64,000 nt of DNA, from contig NZ_CP048113.1 of assembly GCF_010093065.1 (NCBI RefSeq), forward strand, positions 4,526,001 through 4,590,000. The letters run 5' to 3'. Position numbers and translations under genes: made by a program. Below the pieces are notes generated by a model. It was not told the origin of the DNA and did not search any database. It saw nothing but the letters and a program-made list of their open reading frames with translations. Of the stretch, positions 55,099-63,724 are shown piece after piece (within the stretch, counting starts at the first letter, position 1; each line of letters begins with the position of its first letter). Origin of the DNA: Chitinophaga agri. Lineage in GTDB: Bacteria > Bacteroidota > Bacteroidia > Chitinophagales > Chitinophagaceae.

Positions 55099-55309
55099 GC
55101 ACAAATATAGTCCTCCCGTAAGTATCACAAAATCACCATCTCGTGAAAACACACTATTCCAGTGTGAATGCAACAAAAAACAGTATTTATACAACAAATT
55201 CACTTTAGTTATTATATAATAAAAAAACATGCTATCTCCATATACTTTATGGCATAGTTCTTGCGTTTTTATAAAGACAAAATTTTAGGTTAAAAATAGG
55301 TTAAAGCGA

Positions 55310-55346
55310 AACGGCCCGACATTGTATCATACAATGTCGGGCCGTT
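55310..55346. terminator. Perfect 17-bp hairpin after lptC
   Basis: Arms 55310-55326 and 55330-55346 (core GGCCCGACATTGTA) are exact complements with a TCA loop. It lies 34 nt past the lptC stop. The U tail is weak (TTTCGCTTT). Near it TAGGTTAAA occurs twice. Confidence 0.65.
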
Positions 55347-55379
55347 GTCGTTAAAGGAATTTACGCCTTGAATATCGTC

Positions 55380-55937
55380 TTACTGTGTTGACATCGTGCT
55401 ATCCTTGATCACGAACGGACCACTCGGATGAAGTATTGTATAATCACTGAAATCCTGGTTAGACTCCAGACCGGTACCATATAATGTGTCGGTTACTGTG
55501 CTGATACGCACGGGTTTGCTGGAAAGGAACTTCTGCACCTTTGAATCCCAGTTTAACTCCTCACAGTCAAGCCGCTCTCCCTTCTTATTGATAACGACTA
55601 CGTGATCTTTCAGGAAGATGTTTGACTCATTCTCAAAGTATTTGCCATACCGGGCAGTCAATGTACTTTCTACGCCCAGTGAATCATTGAAAAACAATAC
55701 TTTCAATCCTGTATTGAACTCGACATATACAGGTGGCTTCAGGTGCCTGACCATTGTCGGCGCCGTCAGCTTCGCTTTTACGCGGCCCGTCTGGCTATAC
55801 ATAGATTCAATGTCTTTCCCCTCCTCTACAGCAGTGGCCTGCTTGTCCATATCCATAATGGCATTAATGTCATTTTCACAGGAAACCATTACCACAAGAG
55901 AAAAAAGCAACGCAATACGCGCTATCATGTTATTCAT
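55380..55937 (-). CDS. lptC: LPS export ABC transporter periplasmic protein LptC
   Basis: From MNNMIARIALLF the protein is about 185 aa with a lipoprotein-like signal (lipobox VVMVSC) and an LptC/OstA beta-jellyroll: MYSQTGRVKAKLTAPTMVRH, YVEFNTGLKVLFFNDS, LTARYGKYFENESNIFLKD, VVVINKKGERLDCEELNWDS and ISTVTDTLYGTGLESNQDFS. It shuttles LPS from LptBFG towards LptA in the periplasm. The frame runs upstream to a TTG at 55979, but those residues do not fit a signal. Confidence 0.88.
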   Translation of the reverse strand: MNNMIARIALLFSLVVMVSCENDINAIMDMDKQATAVEEGKDIESMYSQTGRVKAKLTAPTMVRHLKPPVYVEFNTGLKVLFFNDSLGVESTLTARYGKYFENESNIFLKDHVVVINKKGERLDCEELNWDSKVQKFLSSKPVRISTVTDTLYGTGLESNQDFSDYTILHPSGPFVIKDSTMSTQ

Positions 55938-56021
55938 AATATAAATGAATGAATGCCATATGGGCATTTTCAGACTCAAATGTAGACAATCCCCGGCAAA
56001 GAGAAATGTAGTCCATACGAA

Positions 56022-56657
56022 CTACGCCTCTCCGGTAGTCAGGTTCCTGAAATGCCCGTTCAGCTTTACCCGGTCCTTTAACCGCTCCATCTCTGCCATT
56101 AACGGAATTACCTTCAATAAGTGCCGCTTGAGATATTCCAGCCGCTGCAGCTCCTGGAAAAGGTGCAGGAACTCATATTCCTCCGTCAGTGAAAGCCCGA
56201 CATGATGCGCCATATCATATGATTGCAGCTCTTCATCTGCTTTCTTAAAACTCTTACTGATCTGCAGAATATTATGCAACTCCCTCATCGCGTGGAGCGC
56301 CTGCGCGTGCAAACGGGCATTGCTTGCCAGCGAATTATCAGGATAGGTCACGATCGCTCCGGCAAACATCTTATCAGGGATGCTTTTGATCACCTCCAGG
56401 ATCCGGAATACCTTAATACCGCGCGTCACTACATCCAGTTCCCCATTGTCATAGGTCTTCTCTACCCTGACAATTTCAACCAGTGTACCGTATTCCGCGA
56501 CTCTCTTATCCATCACCACCGGAATACCGAAAGGCTTGTTCTCAGCGATACATTCTTTTATAAGCTGTTTATACCTTGGCTCGAAAATATGCAGGTTCAG
56601 CTGCTCGTCCGGGTACACAACAATGCCAAGTGGAAATATGGGAATAAAATTGGTCAT
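56022..56657 (-). CDS. LON N-terminal (substrate-binding) domain protein
   Basis: This 211-aa protein has a LON-like domain without protease: FIPIFPLGIVVYPDEQLNLHIFEPRYKQLIKE, then TLVEIVRVEKTYDNGELDVVTRG, and a helical tail. (Given in parts: FPLGIVVYP, LHIFEPRYKQL.) Such stand-alone domains are widespread, with no defined reaction. It lies upstream of lptC on the same strand, 84 nt apart. Confidence 0.87.
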   Translation of the reverse strand: MTNFIPIFPLGIVVYPDEQLNLHIFEPRYKQLIKECIAENKPFGIPVVMDKRVAEYGTLVEIVRVEKTYDNGELDVVTRGIKVFRILEVIKSIPDKMFAGAIVTYPDNSLASNARLHAQALHAMRELHNILQISKSFKKADEELQSYDMAHHVGLSLTEEYEFLHLFQELQRLEYLKRHLLKVIPLMAEMERLKDRVKLNGHFRNLTTGEA

Positions 56658-56786
56658 ACAAACCTAAATTATAGAATTACTCGTTACCAATGAAATATAT
56701 AAGGATGTTATCTATATTTGCCCGAATGCTGAACAGCTGTCGTGTACCGGCCTGTAAAGTCCTCAGCATCACGCTAAATATTTTCC

Positions 56787-57836
56787 ATGCATCATATATT
56801 GTTTGATTGCGAGACGATGAAATATGCCAATACAGGACTCTACGAGTATTGTAAACAATTTGGCCATGCACTGCTTCGCAACAAGGCAGACGACGAGAAA
56901 ATAACCTATTATGTTCCGCCCGGTCTGAAAGGTTTCTTTGGTGTTGAACACCAGTACATCACGATCAATAAACTACACCGGTTAATAATGCCTTCCTTCT
57001 CCTACCTGGATGTATGGCATACCTCATTTCAATCCACACACTACAGACCGTCTAATAAGAATATCGGGCATGTACTGACGATACACGATCTGAACTTTAT
57101 TCATGAAAAAAAGAACCCAAAAAAGGTCGCTTCTTTTCTTAAAAAAGTACAGAAAAATATCGACCGTGCTGATCATGTCGTTACTATTTCCAAATTCGTA
57201 CTGGAAGATGTAAAACGCCATCTTGATCTGCGCAACAAACCTGCCAGTGTGATATATAACGGTGGCGTACTGGAGACATTCCCGGACTTTGATGCACCGG
57301 ACTACCGGCCGCAGCGCCCTTTTATCTTTAATATCGGTAGTATAGATGCGAAAAAAAATGCGCATGTTCTACCACCATTACTGCAGGGCAATGATTATGA
57401 ACTGGTCATCGCAGGACCCGTATTCGATGAAGAATATAAAAATAAGATCCTGTCTGCTGCCGAACAGTACGGCGTTGCTGATCGGGTGAAAGTACTGGGC
57501 AGTATTTCGAATAAAAGCAGGTACTGGTACTATCATCACTGTACAGCATTTGCATTCCCTTCACTGGCAGAAGGATTCGGACTTCCTGTTGTGGAGGCAT
57601 TGAGTGAAGGCAAACCCTGCTTCCTTTCTGACAGAACAAGCCTGCCCGAAGTAGGTGGTCCACTGTGCTACTATTTTCATGAGTTCACAGATACAGTCAT
57701 GCAAAAAACATTTACGGAAGGCATGGCACACTTTAATGCTACGCAACCAATAGCTGCAATGAAAGAACGTGCTGCATCTCTAAACCTGGATAACACCGCT
57801 AAACATTACCTGCAGATATACCGTGGTCTGTACTAA
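56787..57836 (+). CDS. GT4-family glycosyltransferase (first of a tandem pair)
   Basis: This 349-aa GT-B enzyme has an N-terminal acceptor domain (MHHILFDCETMKYANTGLYE, TIHDLNFIHE) and a C-terminal donor domain (FIFNIGSIDAKKN, YELVIAGPVFDEEY, VKVLGSIS) with the nucleotide-sugar motif LAEGFGLPVVEAL, whose two Glu are spaced as in GT4. It is probably cytoplasmic and acts on a surface glycan. It is 9 nt from its paralogue. Confidence 0.9.
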   Translation: MHHILFDCETMKYANTGLYEYCKQFGHALLRNKADDEKITYYVPPGLKGFFGVEHQYITINKLHRLIMPSFSYLDVWHTSFQSTHYRPSNKNIGHVLTIHDLNFIHEKKNPKKVASFLKKVQKNIDRADHVVTISKFVLEDVKRHLDLRNKPASVIYNGGVLETFPDFDAPDYRPQRPFIFNIGSIDAKKNAHVLPPLLQGNDYELVIAGPVFDEEYKNKILSAAEQYGVADRVKVLGSISNKSRYWYYHHCTAFAFPSLAEGFGLPVVEALSEGKPCFLSDRTSLPEVGGPLCYYFHEFTDTVMQKTFTEGMAHFNATQPIAAMKERAASLNLDNTAKHYLQIYRGLY

Positions 57837-57845
57837 CATATTCAT

Positions 57846-58889
57846 ATGCATCGCATCGGCTTAGACTTCGAAAAACTCAAATATCCACATAACGGCCTGT
57901 ATACCTTTTGTATGCAGCTTGGACAACGGTTGCTGCAGTTCAAAACGGCAGATGAACAACTGCTTTACTATCTGCCTGCAACATTTGACAACTATAAAGG
58001 AGACTATACCAAAATACCTTACAAATGGTATGACCGCTATGCCTTCAACCCACCACAAATGGATATATGGCATGCGGTGCATCAGTCGGGTAACGTGTGG
58101 CCCAGGAAGAAAGCAAAGAAAACGGTGCTTACTATTCATGACCTGAACTTTCTGTTTGAGCCAAATAAAAGTGAACGCGAAAAGAAACGTTCGCTCGACA
58201 TTATACAAAAGCAGGTAGATGAAACAGATCGTATTGTGGCGATCTCCGAGTTCACGCTGAAAACTATTCACGAACAATTACACATACCAGCCGATAAATG
58301 CAGCATCATCTATCAGGGTTCTGAAATAAAGGAGTTTCCCGGCTTTGATGCGCCACAGTACAGACCTGCGGTGCCATTTCTTTTCTCTATCGGAATGATA
58401 TTACCGAAAAAGAATTTCCATGTGTTACCGAGGCTCCTTGAACATAACGACTACGAACTGCTAATAGCAGGAAAAACACAGGGCGACTATCATAAAAAAA
58501 TAGAAGAGGAAGCTGCCAAATATGGCGTAAGTGGCCGCGTAAAAATGCTGGGGAGTATTACAGATGAAGAGAAATATTGGTACTATAAAAACTGTGCTGC
58601 CTTTATGTTCCCTTCTGTAGCTGAAGGATTCGGAGCACCTGTGGTAGAGGCAATGCACTTCGGCAAACCAGTATTCCTTTCAGATAAAACAAGCCTGCCT
58701 GAAATAGGAGGGGACTCCGCATATTATTTCAAACAGTTTGACAATGAACATATGCGTAATATATTTGAAGAAGGTATGCAACATTACGCCGCTGTTCAAC
58801 CTGCAGAGAAGATCAGACAACATGCTGTAAAATTCAGCTGGGATACCAATGCCCGGAAATATATGGAACTATACAGAAGTCTGTATTGA
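57846..58889 (+). CDS. GT4-family glycosyltransferase (second of a tandem pair)
   Basis: This 347-aa product is colinear with the previous gene's product: MHRIGLDFEKLKYPHNGLYT, TIHDLNFLFEPN, FLFSIGMILPKKN, YELLIAGKTQGDY, VKMLGSITDEEKYWYYKNC and VAEGFGAPVVEAM. It is clearly a tandem duplicate that has diverged throughout, suggesting successive sugar additions or different acceptors. Confidence 0.9.
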   Translation: MHRIGLDFEKLKYPHNGLYTFCMQLGQRLLQFKTADEQLLYYLPATFDNYKGDYTKIPYKWYDRYAFNPPQMDIWHAVHQSGNVWPRKKAKKTVLTIHDLNFLFEPNKSEREKKRSLDIIQKQVDETDRIVAISEFTLKTIHEQLHIPADKCSIIYQGSEIKEFPGFDAPQYRPAVPFLFSIGMILPKKNFHVLPRLLEHNDYELLIAGKTQGDYHKKIEEEAAKYGVSGRVKMLGSITDEEKYWYYKNCAAFMFPSVAEGFGAPVVEAMHFGKPVFLSDKTSLPEIGGDSAYYFKQFDNEHMRNIFEEGMQHYAAVQPAEKIRQHAVKFSWDTNARKYMELYRSLY

Positions 58890-58895
58890 TAGCAA

Positions 58896-58945
58896 AAGGC
58901 AACCGGCAATATCAGCGTTTCATCACTGCTCCTGCCGGTTGTTTT
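58896..58945. terminator. Hairpin between convergent glycosyltransferase genes
   Basis: AACCGGCA (58901-58908) pairs with TGCCGGTT (58933-58940), followed by GTTTT on the plus strand. The long loop makes it a moderate candidate. Confidence 0.5.
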
Positions 58946-59816
58946 AGATGATCTTGTAGTTCCTGTAGTCAAACAAACGCTTACCTGTTATCTTCTCTAT
59001 CCAATACAGCACGTTGTCCTTAAATGAAAATTTCTTTCTGCTGATATCGTGCGAGAACTGCCAGTTCTTTTTATTAATACGTTCCTGCATAACCGCCGGA
59101 TGTGTACCTTTGAACACCGCCAAAGAATCTACTTCACCATAGTCAAATGCGGCAGCAGAAACAGGCCCCTTCGCTTCTCCATCATTAGAACCATGATACA
59201 TCTGAAAAGAGTTGTTCACTTTCTGTGCCTGCACCTGCGGATCTTTCACCCAGCCATAATGATACATACGTGCATTGATCGGTTTCACATGTAGCTTCTG
59301 ATCTTCTTTCCTGAAGCCCTGTGCGTCGCGGTAAGAAGAAATACGTTTATCATTACGGATGATCCTGATCTCATGCTGATACCATGTTCTTGAATCGCCG
59401 ATGTAATCATAGCTACCAAAGAAATGAGTGTATTTAAACAATAATCCTTCTACTCTTTTATCATCACGATACTTCTGCATAGCACCACGGATGGCATCAT
59501 GATCCTGCTCGTGTACAACCTCATCTGCCTGTATATAAAAGGCCCAGTCTGCATCCGCACTTACATGTGCATAAGCTTTATCAGTTTCCACCGCCAGTAC
59601 ACGTCCGCCTTCTTTAAGGGAATCATCCCATACAGAATGGAAGATCTTTATCTTAGGAGAGCCTATTGATTGTATCAGTTCCAGTGTACCATCATCACCG
59701 TTTCCCACACTAACGATCACTTCGTCACATAATGGCAGAATCGATTGTATCGATGCCACTACGGGATAATCATATTTAACGGCATTCCTGACAAAGGTGA
59801 ACCCGGATACTTTCAT
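58944..59816 (-). CDS. GT2-like glycosyltransferase
   Basis: This 290-aa GT-A-type protein starts MKVSGFTFVRNAVKYDYPVV, followed by LPLCDEVIVSVGNGDDGTLE, VETDKAYAHVSADADWAFYI and a QADE acidic motif in place of DxD. It resembles SPBc2-type glycosyltransferases in Bacteroidota. It converges on the GT4 pair and probably serves the same glycan. Confidence 0.85.
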   Translation of the reverse strand: MKVSGFTFVRNAVKYDYPVVASIQSILPLCDEVIVSVGNGDDGTLELIQSIGSPKIKIFHSVWDDSLKEGGRVLAVETDKAYAHVSADADWAFYIQADEVVHEQDHDAIRGAMQKYRDDKRVEGLLFKYTHFFGSYDYIGDSRTWYQHEIRIIRNDKRISSYRDAQGFRKEDQKLHVKPINARMYHYGWVKDPQVQAQKVNNSFQMYHGSNDGEAKGPVSAAAFDYGEVDSLAVFKGTHPAVMQERINKKNWQFSHDISRKKFSFKDNVLYWIEKITGKRLFDYRNYKII

Positions 59817-59877
59817 ATAGCAGATATATATTGTTTGCGAAGATATATAATCATTATGAATTGTTTAATTTCGGCGC

Positions 59878-60777
59878 ATGCATCAACCCCTTCTAACCGC
59901 TTTACTGAATGGAGATATCAAAGCCCTGGCAAGAAGTATTTCTCTTGTTGAGAATGAGGCTGCAGGTTATGAACGTTTGCTGGAAGATATTCCCACTGCC
60001 GGTCATACCAGGGTGATTGGTGTCACCGGCCCGCCCGGTGCCGGTAAAAGCACACTGGTGAATGCGCTGATAACTTTTCTGCTGCAACAGGGTATGCGTA
60101 TCGCCATTATTGCAGTAGACCCATCGTCTCCATTTAATTATGGCGCTTTGTTAGGCGACCGTATCAGAATGTCACAACACTTTGGCAATGACAATGTATT
60201 CATCCGCTCTATGGCCAGCAGGGGCGCATTAGGAGGACTAAGCCCGAAAATTATTGAAGTCAGTGACATCATAAAAGCAGCGCGGTATGATTATCTGTTT
60301 ATCGAAACAGTTGGCGTAGGGCAGAGTGAAGTAGAAATAGCAGGCATTGCAGATACAACGGTTGTGGTGGTTGTACCGGAAGCGGGCGATGAGATACAAA
60401 CAATGAAGGCAGGGCTGATGGAGATCGCAGATATCTTTGTTGTGAATAAAGCCGACAGGGATAGTGCGGATGAGTTTGTGAAGAACCTGCGTATACTGGC
60501 ACATACCAGACAGAAAGAAAACTGGGAGATCCCTGTCCTGAAAACGATCGCTACGAAAGAAGAAGGGCTATCTGCACTGGTAGCCGCAATTGATGCGCAC
60601 CAGCAGCAAACGACACTGGACAATACACATCATGCATTATTGCTGGCAGAAAAAGCATACCAGTTGTTACAACATCGCCGCATGAGAGATATAAGCCGCC
60701 GTACCCTCCAGCAACAGATTGCACAGGAACTTAATAACGGAACCTTTAACCTCTACCGCTTTATCAATACATTATAG
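59878..60777 (+). CDS. meaB: Methylmalonyl-CoA mutase-associated GTPase MeaB
   Basis: This 299-aa P-loop GTPase has Walker A GPPGAGKS (51-58), AVDPSSPFNYGALLGDRIRM, FIRSMASRGALGGLS, DYLFIETVGVGQSE and NKAD. MeaB protects and gates cofactor loading of the B12-dependent methylmalonyl-CoA mutase. The mutase genes are not in the window. TAATTTCG (59866-59873) lies 5 nt before the ATG. Confidence 0.95.
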   Translation: MHQPLLTALLNGDIKALARSISLVENEAAGYERLLEDIPTAGHTRVIGVTGPPGAGKSTLVNALITFLLQQGMRIAIIAVDPSSPFNYGALLGDRIRMSQHFGNDNVFIRSMASRGALGGLSPKIIEVSDIIKAARYDYLFIETVGVGQSEVEIAGIADTTVVVVVPEAGDEIQTMKAGLMEIADIFVVNKADRDSADEFVKNLRILAHTRQKENWEIPVLKTIATKEEGLSALVAAIDAHQQQTTLDNTHHALLLAEKAYQLLQHRRMRDISRRTLQQQIAQELNNGTFNLYRFINTL

Positions 60778-60799
60778 CGTACCATACAGCCGGTTACAA

Positions 60800-62053
60800 T
60801 CACTGTACCGCTGGCTGCAACACCTTTTTCCTTGCCAGCAGGAATACAACAGAATAAGCAGCCGTACAGGCACAGATCACGGGCAGTAAGGCATGCACAG
60901 CCTGCGTTGTTTCTATCGCGAAGAAGATAGCGGCAGGTAAGACCCTGTTTCCGGCAGCAAACATAGCAGCCATGCCTACCAGGGCAGCTACGGCAAAATT
61001 CAGGTGCAGAGCAGGGAAGGCAAATTGAAGTAAGAAAGTAATAAACAGTCCTGCTGCTCCTCCCGATATGACGAGTGGCGCCATGGTTCCCCCGGGAACA
61101 CCACTTCCCACTGCAATGCTCATCAGTATCAGTTTCCCCAGGACCATTACCACCAGGAACTGCAATGTGATCTGCCCCAGTAATATACTATCAATATGGC
61201 TGTAGCCAGCACCTGTGAGGTCCGGGTTAAAATATCCGGCGACGCCCGTCACCACAGCTGCTATTACCGGCCACCATACCTTGCTGCCAGGCAGTTGCGC
61301 AAAAAGCCAGCGCATACCGTTTATCATCCTCTTGGCCAGGAGTGCCAGCAATGCGACAATGATGCCCGTAGCCGTATACCCCAGTAGCAACGGCAGATCT
61401 GCCGAAGGCACGTCCGGCATATCGAAAACTGCGTCCGTACCAATTAGCAGACGATGCAATAATACCCCGGTACCACCACCTAAGAGAACCACGGTAATGC
61501 CCAGCCATGTCATTTCGATCATCATTAATTCGATAGCCAGGGCAATAGCCATTAATGGGGCGCTGAACAGAAAGGCCACCCCTCCTGTCATAAATGCCGC
61601 TGCCAGTATACGCCTTTGCCGTACCGGCCAGTCTTCGCCCTCTGCGATGGAAAAGGGTAAATCAGACAAGGGACCTTCCAATCCCAGCGGAACACCCGCG
61701 CCGATCATTAAAAGCCCCTGGAAGGGCCTTAAAATGCCCTTTGTTTTGTCTCCCGCATATCGCAGCAACCAGGCTATGAACAGTGCTGTGATTACGGGCG
61801 TGATCAATATCAGCAGATCATGATCGTCCAGGTTCCGGGATACACCAGGCAGGTCGCAGTACGCGGGTATCATGTTCATGACCCCCATTAGCCCAAACAC
61901 CAGGAGCGCAGCAGTGGCGGCCAGTAATACAGCATACAGGAACAATAACAATATTCTCCGGGCTTTCATCGGACCAGCTACGCCTGGCGCCATACCGGCC
62001 ATATCCATAAATGGGATGCCTTGTTTCATAAATGCCCGGTAAATTGCTTTCAT
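60800..62053 (-). CDS. ClC-type chloride channel/antiporter-family protein with altered signatures
   Basis: About 417 aa with 10 or more hydrophobic helices. ClC motifs are partly kept: GVPLGLEGP (usual G-K/R-EGP, with the gating Glu retained) and GSGVPGGTMAPLVISGG (usual GxFxP, Phe replaced by Met). The first signature, GSGIP, is not recognisable. It may exchange anions or be a divergent relative with another role. The start is ATG 62053; the frame continues upstream to a GTG at 62098. Confidence 0.82.
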   Translation of the reverse strand: MKAIYRAFMKQGIPFMDMAGMAPGVAGPMKARRILLLFLYAVLLAATAALLVFGLMGVMNMIPAYCDLPGVSRNLDDHDLLILITPVITALFIAWLLRYAGDKTKGILRPFQGLLMIGAGVPLGLEGPLSDLPFSIAEGEDWPVRQRRILAAAFMTGGVAFLFSAPLMAIALAIELMMIEMTWLGITVVLLGGGTGVLLHRLLIGTDAVFDMPDVPSADLPLLLGYTATGIIVALLALLAKRMINGMRWLFAQLPGSKVWWPVIAAVVTGVAGYFNPDLTGAGYSHIDSILLGQITLQFLVVMVLGKLILMSIAVGSGVPGGTMAPLVISGGAAGLFITFLLQFAFPALHLNFAVAALVGMAAMFAAGNRVLPAAIFFAIETTQAVHALLPVICACTAAYSVVFLLARKKVLQPAVQ

Positions 62054-62323
62054 TAGAGTAAGTTTTAAATGTTCAATATACGTATATCTATGTAACACTG
62101 CACACTATCTTCCTAATGCGGGGTAGGAGAGGTGATGACCAATGAAGAAGAGGCAGATATAATTTGTGTACAAATTGTGTTAATTAGATGTTAACATAAA
62201 ATAGCTGATCAACAACAAGTAGATAAAAATCATAATTTATTATATAATGACATTATTAAGATTAGTTTTATTACTACTTATTTAAGTTATCCATTTTAGC
62301 ACTGGTAAACGAGATGTTAAATA
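62054..62323. other. AT-rich intergenic stretch, nothing recognised
   Basis: This divergent gap lies between the ClC gene (-) and DUF2024 (+). It is very AT-rich with no hairpin or repeat that stands out. The DUF2024 promoter follows at 62324. Confidence 0.5.
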
Positions 62324-62354
62324 TTTGACCAGTTTTTTACCATTCCTACATTTG
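62324..62354 (+). promoter_or_regulatory. Consensus Bacteroidota promoter of the DUF2024 gene
   Basis: TTTG (62324-62327), 19 nt, TACATTTG (62347-62354) is an exact match to the phylum's housekeeping promoter. The leader is about 55 nt. Confidence 0.7.
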
Positions 62355-62414
62355 TGACATACCATTGATCCATTATTGATTTACATATTCTATGACCTAA
62401 AAGTATAGACTGCT

Positions 62415-62675
62415 ATGGACGTTGCTATCTTTGACACCTACGTAAAACGCCGTGAAGGTGGCTATATGCACTTTGACATCATTGTATCTGCTGATACAAA
62501 TTATGAGAACGTGCTAACCTTTGGAAATGCATATCTCAAATCAAAATCAATTGAAAAACAATCTGTCTCTTCCAGAGACTGTAGGTTCTGCCATGTACAG
62601 GAAATGATTCCCACCTGGGAGCAAAGTATCCGTCAGAATGGCTATCACATCTACGAAATGGAAGGCTGCAGGTAA
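62415..62675 (+). CDS. DUF2024-family protein
   Basis: This 86-aa cytoplasmic protein matches DUF2024: MDVAIFDTYVKRREGGYMHF, DIIVSADTNYENVLTFGNAY and CRFCHVQEM. The CxxCH cluster could bind metal. The function is unknown. It is monocistronic with its own strong promoter. Confidence 0.88.
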   Translation: MDVAIFDTYVKRREGGYMHFDIIVSADTNYENVLTFGNAYLKSKSIEKQSVSSRDCRFCHVQEMIPTWEQSIRQNGYHIYEMEGCR

Positions 62676-62711
62676 TGAAATATTTTTCCTAAACCGTATC
62701 CTAATAAGACG

Positions 62712-62748
62712 AAAAAAGGAGGTCCGGCGCATTGCCTGACCTCCTTCT
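62712..62748 (-). terminator. Terminator of the minus-strand oxidase-associated operon
   Basis: AAGGAGGTC (62716-62724) pairs with GACCTCCTT (62738-62746). On the minus strand TTTTTTCG follows. Confidence 0.7.
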
Positions 62749-62769
62749 GATTTATAATAACCTATACTT

Positions 62770-62979
62770 TTATGCTTCACGGCTACTTCTCCAATGCCTG
62801 AACACCATCAGTCCGATAATGATCAGCGGCGTCGCCGCCAGCATCAGGATACCATTATTCAGCCCTTTAGCCGGACCTTCACCCAGCTGCTGTGCTGTCT
62901 TGGTACAAAGAGAGCACTGCGCCATTACCTGGGCACTGAAGCATAAAATGATCGCTAAGATCTGCGCTGTCTTTTTCAT
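62770..62979 (-). CDS. Small CxxC membrane protein of a cytochrome-oxidase operon
   Basis: This 69-aa protein has a signal peptide ending AQVMAQ, then CSLC close to the mature N-terminus, GEGPAKGLNNGIL and one TM helix (about 43-62), ending in a basic tail. Similar small proteins follow SCO and DUF420 genes in Bacteroidota oxidase clusters. The exposed CxxC could handle copper or thiols; this is inference. Confidence 0.75.
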   Translation of the reverse strand: MKKTAQILAIILCFSAQVMAQCSLCTKTAQQLGEGPAKGLNNGILMLAATPLIIIGLMVFRHWRSSREA

Positions 62980-63026
62980 ACGGTAAAATTAAGCATTCTT
63001 GCCATTTACCCCATACCATTGATCAA

Positions 63027-63596
63027 TCAATAGTAAGGAGAGATCATGATGTATACGATCACACCGGTCACTGCCACATAAAACCAGATAGGCCAGGTAA
63101 TACGGGCAATTTTCCTATGTCTTACAATATCGTCCTGGAATCCACGCAGCAATGTAAACAGTACCATTGGAACAATCACGACAGCCAGTACGATATGCGT
63201 CAGCAGAATAAAATAATATACATACGCAATGCCACCCGCGGTTGCTTTCTCAGCTGCATCTACTATATTGTTATGATCAAGATCACCGAATTTGGTAGAA
63301 GGAACGAAGAAGTGATAGGTCACATAAGATATCAGGAATATCAGTGACAGTACGACTGCTATCAGGTTGGTCACTTTATGTGCTTTCACCTGTCCTTTCC
63401 TGATAAAGAACAGACTGCCTACCAGTAACACGGAAGTAGCCGAGTTCAGCACCGCGTGGAATAATGGTAATATATGTACATCGAATCCTGCCTCCATTTG
63501 TGGTCGTGGCAGATAGATGAGCAGTGCTACTACTATCGGGATCACGATGGAGATGATCGCGATAGGCAGGTTAAGGTTTTTGTTTTTTATATCCAT
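63027..63596 (-). CDS. DUF420-family membrane protein
   Basis: This 189-aa protein has five predicted TM helices. DUF420 landmarks are LPLFHAVLNSATSVLLVGSL, KAHKVTNLIAVVLSLIFLIS, YFILLTHIVLAVVIVPMVL and RHRKIARITWPIWFYVAVTG. The histidines in helices 2, 3, 4 and 5 suggest heme or metal binding. It is associated with cytochrome c oxidase assembly genes and lies between SCO and the small CxxC protein. Confidence 0.9.
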   Translation of the reverse strand: MDIKNKNLNLPIAIISIVIPIVVALLIYLPRPQMEAGFDVHILPLFHAVLNSATSVLLVGSLFFIRKGQVKAHKVTNLIAVVLSLIFLISYVTYHFFVPSTKFGDLDHNNIVDAAEKATAGGIAYVYYFILLTHIVLAVVIVPMVLFTLLRGFQDDIVRHRKIARITWPIWFYVAVTGVIVYIMISPYY

Positions 63597-63724
63597 AATA
63601 TGATGTGATTTTCTTTAAAATGTGAAAAGTGAAATGTGAAAGCGCTTTCGGGCGTTATCACATTTCACTTTCCACATTTACATTCATTATTTAGGTATTT
63701 AGTACATACTTACGTATGCACTGG

